Source: Cinclus cinclus
Taxonomy: Eukaryota > Chordata > Aves > Passeriformes > Cinclidae
Length of the DNA stretch: 64,000 bases
Assembly (NCBI RefSeq): GCF_963662255.1
Contig: NW_026912062.1
Coordinates: forward strand, 372,001 to 436,000
Direction of reading: 5' to 3'
The notes beneath the pieces were generated by a model. It was not told where the DNA came from, made no database searches, and saw nothing but the letters and a program-made list of their open reading frames with translations. This document shows positions 10,622 to 22,213 of this stretch, piece by piece. The position numbers and the translations under genes were made by a program. Numbering within the stretch: position 1 is the first letter of the stretch; each line of letters starts with the position of its first letter.

Positions 10622-13600
10622 TCCCTCCTCCAAACCTGGCTGCCATCGGAGGCCCAAACGCGCCCTACAAAATGACATCTGCCAAGTGGGCTCTTGAGTT
10701 TGGCTTCTTGGGGAAAAGTGACTCCTTTCAAAACCAACTTGCCTGCGTCCCGTCCCGGACGTTTGCTACAAAAATTCCATAAGGACGAGGATTTCTCCCA
10801 GACCAAAGCTGCCCCCTCCTCCAAACCTGGCTGCCATCGGAGGCCCAAACGTGCCCTACAAAATGACATCTGCCAAGTTGGCTCTTGAGTTTGGCTTCTT
10901 GGGTGGAAGTGCCTCATTTCGGAGTCAACTTGCCGGCGGCCCATGCAGGGCTTTTGCCTCCAAAAATTCCAGAAGGACGAGGATTTCTCCCAGACAAAAG
11001 CTGCCCCCTCCTCCAAACCTGGCTGCCATCGGAGGCCCAAACGCGCCCTACAAAATGACACCTGCCAAGTGGGCTCTTGAGTTTGGCTTCTTGGGGAAAA
11101 GTGCCTCCTTTCGGAGCCAAATTGCCTAACTTGCCTGCGGCCCGTCCTGGGCTTTAGACTACAAAAATTCCATAAGGACGAGGATTTCTCCCAGACCAAA
11201 GCTGCCCCCTCCTCCAAACCTGGCTGCCATCGGAGGCCCAAACGTGCCCTACAAAATGACACCTGCCAAGTGGGCTCTTGAGTTTGGCGTCTTGGGTGGA
11301 AGTGCCTCATTTCAAAGCCAACTTGCCTAACTAGCCTGCAGCCCATTCTGGGCTTTTGCCTACAAAAATTCCAGAAGGACGAGGATTTCTCCCAGACCAA
11401 AGCTGCCCCCTCCTCCAAACCTGGCTGCCATCGGAGGCCCAAACGCGCCCCACAAAATGACATCTGCATTGAGGTTTCTTGAGTTTGGCTTCTTGGGGAA
11501 AAGTGCCTCCTTTCGGAGCCAACTTGCCTAACTTGCCTGCGGCACATGCAGGGCTTTTGCCTACAAAAATTCCATAAGGACGAGGATTTCTCCCAGACCA
11601 AAGCTGCCCCCTCCTCCAAACCTGGCTGCCATCGGAGGCCCAAACGCGCCCTACAAAATGACATCTGCCAAGTGGGTTCTTGAGTTTGGCTTCCTGGGGA
11701 AAAGTGCCTCCTTTCAGAGTCAACTTGCCTGCGGCCCATGCAGGGCTTTTGCCTACAAAAATTCCAGAAGGACGAGGATTTCTCCCAGACCAAAGCTGCC
11801 CCCTCCTCCAAACCTGGCTGCCATCGGAGGCCCAAACGTGCCCTACAAAATGACACCTGCCAAGTGGGCTCTTGAGTTTGGCTTCTTGGGTGGAAGTACC
11901 TCCTTTCAAAGCCAACTTGCCTGCGGCCCGTCCTGGGCTTTTGCCTACAAAAATTCCATAAGGACGAGGATTTCTCCCAGACCAAAGCTGCCCCCTCCTC
12001 CAAACCTGGCTGCCATCGGAGGCCCAAACGCGCCCTACAAAATGACATCTGCCAAGTGGGCTCTTGAGTTTGGCTTCTTGGGGGAAAGTGCCTCCTTTCA
12101 AAGCCAACTTGCCTAACTAGACTGCAGCCCATTCTGGGCTTTAGACTACAAAAATTCCATAAGGACGAGGATTTCTCCCAGACCAAAGCTGCCCCCTCCT
12201 CCAAACCTGGCTGCCATCAGAGGCCCAAACGCGCCCTACAAAATGACATCTGCCAAGTGGGCTCTTGAGTTTGGCTTCTTGGGGAAAAGTGCCTCCTTTC
12301 GGATCCAACTTGCCTAACTTGCCTGCGGCCCGTCCTGGGCTTTTGCCTCCAAAAACTCCATAAGGACGAGGATTTCTCCCAGACCAAAGCTGCCCCCTCC
12401 TCCAAACCTGGCTGCCATCGGAGGCCCAAACGCGCCCCACAAAATGACACCTGCATTGAGGGTTCTTGAGTTTGGCTTCCTGGAGGAAAGTGCCTCCTTT
12501 TGGAGTCAACTTGCCTGCGGCCCATGCAGGGCTTTTGCCTACAAAAATTCCATAAGGACGAGGATTTCTCCCAGACCAAAGCTGCCCCCTCCTCCAAACC
12601 TGGCTGCCATCGGAGGCCCAAAGGCGCCCCACAAAATGACACCTGCCAAGTGGGCTCTTGAGTTTGACTTCTTGGGTGGAAGTGCCTCCTTTCAAAGCCA
12701 ACTTGCCTGCGGACCGTCCTGGGCTTTTGCCTACAAAAATTCCATAAGGACGAGGATTTCTCCCAGAACAAATCTGCCCCCTCCTCCAAACCTGGCTGCC
12801 ATCAGAGGCCCAAACGCGCCCTACAAAATGACATCTGCCAAGTGGGCTCTTGAGTTTGGCTTCTTGGGGAAAAGTGCCTCCTTTCAAAGCCAACTTGCCT
12901 AACTTGCCTGCGGCCCGTCCTGGGCTTTTGCCTCCAAAAATTCAATAAGGACAAGGATTTCTCCCAGACCAAAGCTGCCCCCACCTCCAAACCTGGCTGC
13001 CATCGGAGGCCCAAACGCGCCCTACAAAATGACATCTGCCAAGTGGGCTCTTGAGTTTGGCTTCTTGGGGAAAAGTGCCTCCTTTCAGAGTCTACTTGCC
13101 GGCGGCCCATGCAGGGCTTTTGCCTACAAAAATTCCATAAGGACGAGGATTTCTCCCAGACCAAAGCTGCCCCCTCCTCCAAACCTGGCTGCCATCGGAG
13201 GCCCAAACGTGCCCTACAAAATGACATCTGCCAAGTGGGCTCTTGAGTTTGGCTTCTTGGGTGGAAGTGCCTCCTTTCAAAGCCAACTTGCCTGCGGCCC
13301 GTGCTGGGCTTTTGCCTCCAAAAATTCCATAAGGACGAGGATTTCTCCCAGACCAAAGCTGCCCCCTCCTCCAAACCTGGCTGCCATCGGAGGCCCAAAC
13401 GTGCCCTACAAAATGACACCTGCCAAGTGGGCTCTTGAGTTTGGCTTCTTGGGGGGAAGTGCCTCCTTTCAAAGCCAACTTGCCTGCGGCCCGTGCTGGG
13501 CTTTTGCCTACAAAAATTCCAGAAGGACGAGGATTTCTCCCAGACCAAAGCTGCCCCCTCCTCCAAACCTGGCTGCCATCGGAGGCCCAAACGCGCCCTA

Positions 13601-14147
13601 CAAAATGACACCTGCCAAGTGGGCTCTTGAGTTTGGCTTCTTGGGGAAAAGTGCCTCCTTTCAAAGCCAACTTGCCTAACTAGCCTGCAGCCCATTCTAG
13701 GCTTTTGCCTACAAAAATTCCATAAGGACGAGGATTTCTCCCAGACCAAAGCTGCCCCCTCCTCCAAACCTAGCTGCCATCGGTGGCCCAAACGCGCCCT
13801 ACAAAATGACATCTGCCAAGTGGGCTCCTGAGTTTGGCTTCTTGGGGAAAAGTGCCTCCTTTCGGAGCCAACTTGCCTGCAGCCCGTGCTGGGCTTTAGA
13901 CTACAAAAATTCCATAAGGACGAGGATTTCTCCCAGACCAAAGCTGCCCCCTCCTCCAAACCTGGCTGCCATCGGAGGCCCAAACGCGCCCCACAAAATG
14001 ACATCTGCATTGAGGGTTCTTGAGTTTGTCTTCTTGGGGAAAAGTGCCTCCTTTCGGAGCCAACTTGCCTAACTTGCCTGCGGCCCATCCTGGGCTTTTG
14101 CTACAAAAATTCCATAAGGACGAGGATTTCTCCCAGACCAAAGCTGC
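10622..14147 (+). repeat. Tandem 3,526-bp higher-order unit, copy 1
   Basis: Eighteen monomers long. It is followed immediately by a second copy at an offset of 3,526 bp. Shared rare variants include cccggacgtttgc (10,755 and 14,281), gacaaaagctgcc (10,993 and 14,519), gaggtttcttgag (11,471 and 14,997), aaaaactcc (12,351 and 15,877) and a BamHI site GGATCC (12,301 and 15,827). In the lines I compared by eye I found no difference inside the unit. The left edge is placed just after the T in gctgctccc at 10,621, where the two copies stop agreeing. The last part, from 12,734, is also the sequence at the window start (offset 12,733), with one difference noticed at 1,028. Confidence 0.88.
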
Positions 14148-17100
14148 CCCCTCCTCCAAACCTGGCTGCCATCGGAGGCCCAAACGCGCCCTACAAAATG
14201 ACATCTGCCAAGTGGGCTCTTGAGTTTGGCTTCTTGGGGAAAAGTGACTCCTTTCAAAACCAACTTGCCTGCGTCCCGTCCCGGACGTTTGCTACAAAAA
14301 TTCCATAAGGACGAGGATTTCTCCCAGACCAAAGCTGCCCCCTCCTCCAAACCTGGCTGCCATCGGAGGCCCAAACGTGCCCTACAAAATGACATCTGCC
14401 AAGTTGGCTCTTGAGTTTGGCTTCTTGGGTGGAAGTGCCTCATTTCGGAGTCAACTTGCCGGCGGCCCATGCAGGGCTTTTGCCTCCAAAAATTCCAGAA
14501 GGACGAGGATTTCTCCCAGACAAAAGCTGCCCCCTCCTCCAAACCTGGCTGCCATCGGAGGCCCAAACGCGCCCTACAAAATGACACCTGCCAAGTGGGC
14601 TCTTGAGTTTGGCTTCTTGGGGAAAAGTGCCTCCTTTCGGAGCCAAATTGCCTAACTTGCCTGCGGCCCGTCCTGGGCTTTAGACTACAAAAATTCCATA
14701 AGGACGAGGATTTCTCCCAGACCAAAGCTGCCCCCTCCTCCAAACCTGGCTGCCATCGGAGGCCCAAACGTGCCCTACAAAATGACACCTGCCAAGTGGG
14801 CTCTTGAGTTTGGCGTCTTGGGTGGAAGTGCCTCATTTCAAAGCCAACTTGCCTAACTAGCCTGCAGCCCATTCTGGGCTTTTGCCTACAAAAATTCCAG
14901 AAGGACGAGGATTTCTCCCAGACCAAAGCTGCCCCCTCCTCCAAACCTGGCTGCCATCGGAGGCCCAAACGCGCCCCACAAAATGACATCTGCATTGAGG
15001 TTTCTTGAGTTTGGCTTCTTGGGGAAAAGTGCCTCCTTTCGGAGCCAACTTGCCTAACTTGCCTGCGGCACATGCAGGGCTTTTGCCTACAAAAATTCCA
15101 TAAGGACGAGGATTTCTCCCAGACCAAAGCTGCCCCCTCCTCCAAACCTGGCTGCCATCGGAGGCCCAAACGCGCCCTACAAAATGACATCTGCCAAGTG
15201 GGTTCTTGAGTTTGGCTTCCTGGGGAAAAGTGCCTCCTTTCAGAGTCAACTTGCCTGCGGCCCATGCAGGGCTTTTGCCTACAAAAATTCCAGAAGGACG
15301 AGGATTTCTCCCAGACCAAAGCTGCCCCCTCCTCCAAACCTGGCTGCCATCGGAGGCCCAAACGTGCCCTACAAAATGACACCTGCCAAGTGGGCTCTTG
15401 AGTTTGGCTTCTTGGGTGGAAGTACCTCCTTTCAAAGCCAACTTGCCTGCGGCCCGTCCTGGGCTTTTGCCTACAAAAATTCCATAAGGACGAGGATTTC
15501 TCCCAGACCAAAGCTGCCCCCTCCTCCAAACCTGGCTGCCATCGGAGGCCCAAACGCGCCCTACAAAATGACATCTGCCAAGTGGGCTCTTGAGTTTGGC
15601 TTCTTGGGGGAAAGTGCCTCCTTTCAAAGCCAACTTGCCTAACTAGACTGCAGCCCATTCTGGGCTTTAGACTACAAAAATTCCATAAGGACGAGGATTT
15701 CTCCCAGACCAAAGCTGCCCCCTCCTCCAAACCTGGCTGCCATCAGAGGCCCAAACGCGCCCTACAAAATGACATCTGCCAAGTGGGCTCTTGAGTTTGG
15801 CTTCTTGGGGAAAAGTGCCTCCTTTCGGATCCAACTTGCCTAACTTGCCTGCGGCCCGTCCTGGGCTTTTGCCTCCAAAAACTCCATAAGGACGAGGATT
15901 TCTCCCAGACCAAAGCTGCCCCCTCCTCCAAACCTGGCTGCCATCGGAGGCCCAAACGCGCCCCACAAAATGACACCTGCATTGAGGGTTCTTGAGTTTG
16001 GCTTCCTGGAGGAAAGTGCCTCCTTTTGGAGTCAACTTGCCTGCGGCCCATGCAGGGCTTTTGCCTACAAAAATTCCATAAGGACGAGGATTTCTCCCAG
16101 ACCAAAGCTGCCCCCTCCTCCAAACCTGGCTGCCATCGGAGGCCCAAAGGCGCCCCACAAAATGACACCTGCCAAGTGGGCTCTTGAGTTTGACTTCTTG
16201 GGTGGAAGTGCCTCCTTTCAAAGCCAACTTGCCTGCGGACCGTCCTGGGCTTTTGCCTACAAAAATTCCATAAGGACGAGGATTTCTCCCAGAACAAATC
16301 TGCCCCCTCCTCCAAACCTGGCTGCCATCAGAGGCCCAAACGCGCCCTACAAAATGACATCTGCCAAGTGGGCTCTTGAGTTTGGCTTCTTGGGGAAAAG
16401 TGCCTCCTTTCAAAGCCAACTTGCCTAACTTGCCTGCGGCCCGTCCTGGGCTTTTGCCTCCAAAAATTCAATAAGGACAAGGATTTCTCCCAGACCAAAG
16501 CTGCCCCCACCTCCAAACCTGGCTGCCATCGGAGGCCCAAACGCGCCCTACAAAATGACATCTGCCAAGTGGGCTCTTGAGTTTGGCTTCTTGGGGAAAA
16601 GTGCCTCCTTTCAGAGTCTACTTGCCGGCGGCCCATGCAGGGCTTTTGCCTACAAAAATTCCATAAGGACGAGGATTTCTCCCAGACCAAAGCTGCCCCC
16701 TCCTCCAAACCTGGCTGCCATCGGAGGCCCAAACGTGCCCTACAAAATGACATCTGCCAAGTGGGCTCTTGAGTTTGGCTTCTTGGGTGGAAGTGCCTCC
16801 TTTCAAAGCCAACTTGCCTGCGGCCCGTGCTGGGCTTTTGCCTCCAAAAATTCCATAAGGACGAGGATTTCTCCCAGACCAAAGCTGCCCCCTCCTCCAA
16901 ACCTGGCTGCCATCGGAGGCCCAAACGTGCCCTACAAAATGACACCTGCCAAGTGGGCTCTTGAGTTTGGCTTCTTGGGGGGAAGTGCCTCCTTTCAAAG
17001 CCAACTTGCCTGCGGCCCGTGCTGGGCTTTTGCCTACAAAAATTCCAGAAGGACGAGGATTTCTCCCAGACCAAAGCTGCCCCCTCCTCCAAACCTGGCT

Positions 17101-17673
17101 GCCATCGGAGGCCCAAACGCGCCCTACAAAATGACACCTGCCAAGTGGGCTCTTGAGTTTGGCTTCTTGGGGAAAAGTGCCTCCTTTCAAAGCCAACTTG
17201 CCTAACTAGCCTGCAGCCCATTCTAGGCTTTTGCCTACAAAAATTCCATAAGGACGAGGATTTCTCCCAGACCAAAGCTGCCCCCTCCTCCAAACCTAGC
17301 TGCCATCGGTGGCCCAAACGCGCCCTACAAAATGACATCTGCCAAGTGGGCTCCTGAGTTTGGCTTCTTGGGGAAAAGTGCCTCCTTTCGGAGCCAACTT
17401 GCCTGCAGCCCGTGCTGGGCTTTAGACTACAAAAATTCCATAAGGACGAGGATTTCTCCCAGACCAAAGCTGCCCCCTCCTCCAAACCTGGCTGCCATCG
17501 GAGGCCCAAACGCGCCCCACAAAATGACATCTGCATTGAGGGTTCTTGAGTTTGTCTTCTTGGGGAAAAGTGCCTCCTTTCGGAGCCAACTTGCCTAACT
17601 TGCCTGCGGCCCATCCTGGGCTTTTGCTACAAAAATTCCATAAGGACGAGGATTTCTCCCAGACCAAAGCTGC
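14148..17673 (+). repeat. Tandem 3,526-bp higher-order unit, copy 2
   Basis: This is the second copy of the 18-monomer unit described at 10,622. Agreement with copy 1 ends near 17,715, where cgcgccttac and tgacacctgcc replace cgcgccctac and tgacatctgcc. From there the sequence continues as the second copy of block A. Such near identity implies either a very recent unequal crossover or conversion, or an assembly error. The sequence alone cannot separate these. Confidence 0.88.
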
Positions 17674-20600
17674 CCCCTCCTCCAAACCTGGCTGCCATCG
17701 GAGGCCCAAACGCGCCTTACAAAATGACACCTGCCAAGTGGGCTCTTGAGTTTGGCTTCTTGGGGAAAAGTGACTCCTTTCAAAACCAACTTGCCTGCGT
17801 CCCGTCCCGGGCTTTTGCTACAAAAATTCCATAAGGACGAGGATTCCTCCCAGACCAAAGCTGCCCCCTCCTCCAAACCTGGCTGCCATCGGAGCCCAAA
17901 CGCGCCCTACAAAATGACATCTGCCAAGTGGGCTCTTGAGTTTGGCTTTCTGGGGAAAAGTGCCTCCTATCGGAGTCAACTTGCCTGCGGCCCATGCAGG
18001 GCTTTTGCCTACAAAAATTCCATAAGGACGAGGATTTCTCCCAGACCAAAGCTGCCCCCTCCTCCAAACCTGGCTGCCATCGGAGGCCCAAACGCGCCCT
18101 ACAAAATGACATCTGCCAAGTGGGCTCTTGAGTTTGGCTTCTTGCGGAAAAGTGCCTCCTTTCGGAGCCAAATTGCCTAACTTGCCTGCGGCCAGTCCTG
18201 GGCTTTTGCCTCCAAAAATTCCAGAAGGACGAGGATTTCTCCCAGACCAAAGCTGCCCCCTCCTCCAAACCTGGCTGCCATCGGAGGCCCAAACGCGCCC
18301 CACAAAATGACACCTGCATTGAGGGTTCTTGAGTTTGGCTTCCTGGGGAAAAGTGCCTCATTGCGGAGTCAACTTGCCTGCGGCCCATGCAGGGCTTTTA
18401 CCTACAAAAATTCCAGAAGGACGAGGATTTCTCCCAGACCAAAGCTGCCCCCTCCTCCAAACCTGGCTGCCATCGGAGGCCCAAACGTGCCCTACAAAAT
18501 GACACCTGCCAAGTGGGCTCTTGAGTTTGGCGTCTTGGGTGGAAGTGCCTCCTTTCAAAGCCAACTTGCCTGCGGCCCGTCCTGGGCTTTTGCCTCCAAA
18601 AATTCCATAAGGACGAGGATTTCTCCCAGACCAAAGCTGCCCCCTCCTCCAAACCTGGCTGCCATCGGAGGCCCAAACGCGCCCTACAAAATGACACCTG
18701 CCAAGTGGGCTCTTGAGTTTGGCTTCTTGCGGAAAAGTGCCTCATTTCAAAGCCAACTTGCCTAACTACCCTGCGGCCCGTGCTGGGCTTTAGACTACAA
18801 AAATTCCATAAGGACGAGGATTTCTCCCAGACCAAAGCTGCCCCCTCCTCCAAACCTGGCTGCCATCGGAGGCCCAAACGCGCCCCACAAAATGACATCT
18901 GCATTGAGGGTTCTTGAGTTTGGCTTCTTAGGGAAAATTGCCTCCTTTCGGAGCCAACTTGCCTAACTTGCCTGCGGCCCGTCCTGGGCTTTTGCCTCCA
19001 AAAATTCCATAAGGACGAGGATTCCTCCCAGACCAAAGCTGCCCCCTCCTCCAAACCTGGCTGCCATCGGAGGCCCAAACGTGCCCTACAAAATGACATC
19101 TGCCAAGTGGGCTCTTGAGTTTGGCTTCTTGGGTGGAAGTGCCTCCTTTCAAAGCCAACTTGCCTGCGGCCCGTCCTGGGCTTTTGCCTACAAAAATTCC
19201 ATAAGGACGAGGATTTCTCCCAGACCAAAGCTGCCCCCTCCTCCAAACCTGGCTGCCATCGGAGGCCCAAACGCGCCCTACAAAATGACATCTGCCAAGT
19301 GGGCTCTTGAGTTTGGCTTCTTGGGTGGAAGTGCCTCCTTTCAAAGCCAACTTGCCTAACTAGACTGCAGCCCATTCTGGGCTTTTGCCTACAAAAATTC
19401 CATAAGGACGAGGATTTCTCCCAGACCAAAGCTGCCCCCTCCTCCAAACCTGGCTGCCATCGGAGGCCCAAACGCGCCCCACAAAATGACATCTGCATTG
19501 AGGGTTCTTGAGTTTGGCTTCTTGGGGGAAAGTGCCTCCTTTCAAAGCCAACTTGCCTGCAGCCCGTGCTGGGCTTTAGACTACAAAAATTCCATAAGGA
19601 CGAGGATTTCTCCCAGACCAAAGCTGCCCCCTCCTCCAAACCTGGCTGCCATCGGAGGCCCAAACGCGCCCTACAAAATGACATCTGCATTGAGGGTTCT
19701 TGAGTTTGGCTTCTTGGGGAAAAGTGCCTCCTTTCAAAGCCAACTTGCCTAACTTGCCTGCGGCCCGTCCTGGGTTTTTGCCTACAAAAATTCCATAAGG
19801 ACAAGGATTTCTCCCAGACCAAAGCTGCCCCCACCTCCAAACCTGGCTGCCATCGGAGGCCCAAACGTGCCCCACAAAATGACATCTGCATTGAGGGTTC
19901 TTGAGTTTGGCTTCTTGGGGAAAAGTGCCTCCTTTCGGAGCCAACTTTCCTAACTTGCCTGCGGCCCGTCCTGGGCTTTTGCTACAAAAATTCCATAAGG
20001 ACGAGGATTTCTCCCAGACCAAAGCTGCCCCCTCCTCCAAACCTGGCTGCCATCGGAGGCCCAAACGCGCCCTACAAAATGACATCTGCCAAGTGGGCTC
20101 TTGAGTTTGGCTTCTTGGGGAAAAGTGACTCCTTTCAAAGCCAACTTGCCTGCGTCCCGTCCCGGGCTTTTGCTACAAAAATTCCATAAGGACGAGGATT
20201 CCTCCCAGACCAAAGCTGCCCCCTCCTCCAAACCTGGCTGCCATCGGAGGCCCAAACGCGCCCTACAAAATGACATCTGCCAAGTGGGCTCTTGAGTTTG
20301 GCTTTCTGGGGAAAAGTGCCTCCTTTCGGAGTCAACTTGCCTGCGGCCCATGCAGGGCTTTTGCCTACAAAAATTCCAGAAGGACGAGGATTTCTCCCAG
20401 ACCAAAGCTGCCCCCTCCTCCAAACCTGGCTGCCATCGGAGGCCCAAACGTGCCCTACAAAATGACACCTGCCAAGTGGGCTCTTGAGTTTGGCGTCTTG
20501 GGTGGAAGTGCCTCCTTTCAAAGCCAACTTGCCTGCGGCCCGTCCTGGGCTTTTGCCTACAAAAATTCCATAAGGACGAGGATTTCTCCCAGACCAAAGC

Positions 20601-21485
20601 TGCCCCCTCCTCCAAACCTGGCTGCCATCGGAGGCCCAAACGCGCCCTACAAAATGACATTTGCCAAGTGGGCTCTTGAGTTTGGCTTCTTGCGGAAAAG
20701 TGCCTCATTTCAAAGCCAAGTTGCCTAACTAGCCTGCGGCCCGTGCTGGGCTTTAGACTACAAAAATTCCATAAGGACGAGGATTTCTCCCAGAACAAAG
20801 CTGCCCCCTCTTCCAAACCTGGCCGCCATCGGAGGCCCAAACGCGCCCCACAAAATGACATCTGCATTGAGGGTTCTTGAGTTTGGCTTCTTGGGGAAAA
20901 GTGCCACCTTTCGGAGCCAACTTGCCTAACTTGCCTGCGGCCCGTGCTGGGCTTTTGCCTACAAAAATTCCAGAAGGACGAGGATTCCTCCCAGACCAAA
21001 GCTGCCCCCTCCTCCAAACCTGGCTGCCATCGGAGGCCCAAACGTGCCCTACAAAATGACATCTGCCAAGTGGGCTCTTGAGTTTGGCTTCTTGGGTGGA
21101 AGTGCCTCCTTTCAAAGCCAACTTGCCTGCGGCCCGTCCTGGGCTTTTGCCTACAAAAATTCCATAAGGACGAGGATTTCTCCCAGACCAAAGCTGCCCC
21201 CTCCTCCAAACCTGGCTGCCATCGGAGGCCCAAACGCGCCCTACAAAATGACATCTGCCAAGTGGGCTCTTGAGTTTGGCTTCTTGGGTGGAAGTGCCTC
21301 CTTTCAAAGCCAACTTGCCTAACTAGCCTGCATCCCATTCTGGGCTTTTGCCTACAAAAATTCCATAAGGACGAGGATTTCTCCCAGACCAAAGCTGCCC
21401 ACTCCTCCAAACCTGGCTGCCATCGGAGGCCCAAACGCGCCCCACAAAATGACATCTGCATTGAGGGTTCTTGAGTTTGGCTTCT
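16260..21485 (+). repeat. Higher-order block A (second copy), 777 bp shorter
   Basis: Aligned to 1-5,990. It lacks the four monomers that occupy about 3,602-4,378 in the first copy: the sequence runs from the 3,600 equivalent (19,860) directly into the 4,379 equivalent (19,861). Its first 1.4 kb also belongs to the end of the 3,526-bp unit, so the two duplications overlap. The match to the first copy is lost near 21,486, where cttgggggaaag replaces cttgcggaaaag. A T-for-G change in gggcttttacc at about 18,399 is specific to this copy. Confidence 0.82.
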
Positions 21486-22213
21486 TGGGGGAAAGTGCCT
21501 CCTTTCAAAGCCAGCCTGCCTGCAGCCCGTGCTGGGCTTTAGACTACCAAAATTGCATAAGGACGAGGATTTCTCCCAGACCAAAGCTGCCCCCTCCTCC
21601 AAACCTGGCTGCCATCGGAGGCCCAAACGCGCCCTACAAAATGACATCTGCCAAGTGGGCTCTTGAGTTTGGCTTTCTGGGGAAAAGTGCCTCCTATCGG
21701 AGTCAACTTGCCTGCGGCCCATGCAGGGCTTTTGCCTACAAAAATTCCATAAGGACTAGGATTTCTCCCAGACCAAAGCTGCCCCCTCCTCCAAACCTGG
21801 CTGCCATCGGAGGCCCAAACGCGCCCTACAAAATGACATCTGCCAAGTGGGCTCTTGAGTTTGGCTTCTTGGGGAAAAGTGCCTCCTTTCGGAGCCAAAT
21901 TGCCTAACTTGCCTGCGGCCCGTCCTGGGCTTTTGCCTCCAAAAATTCCAGAAGGACGAGGATTTCTCCCAGACCAAAGCTGCCCCCTCCTCCAAACCTG
22001 GCTGCCATCGGAGGCCCAAACGCGCCCTACAAAATGACATCTGCCAAGTGGGCTCTTGAGTTTGGCTTCTTGGGGAAAAGTGCCTCCTTTCAAAGCCAAC
22101 TTGCCTAACTTGCCTGCGGCCCGTCCTGGGTTTTTGCCTACAAAAATTCCATAAGGACGAGGATTTCTCCCAGACCAAAGCTGCCCCCTCCTCCAAACCT
22201 GGCTGCCATCGGA
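21486..22213 (+). repeat. Junction monomers between block A and the 2,541-bp repeat
   Basis: About four monomers link the two blocks. They include the first example of the marker ctaccaaaattgcataagg (about 21,545), which recurs near 23,700, 26,241, 32,498, 44,827, 52,252, 53,822 and 59,109, and a private ggactagg at 21,755. A 0.9-kb piece ending here (about 20,700-21,560) also matches 22,857-23,717 at an offset of 2,157 bp, showing that the next block's content was already present. Confidence 0.7.
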
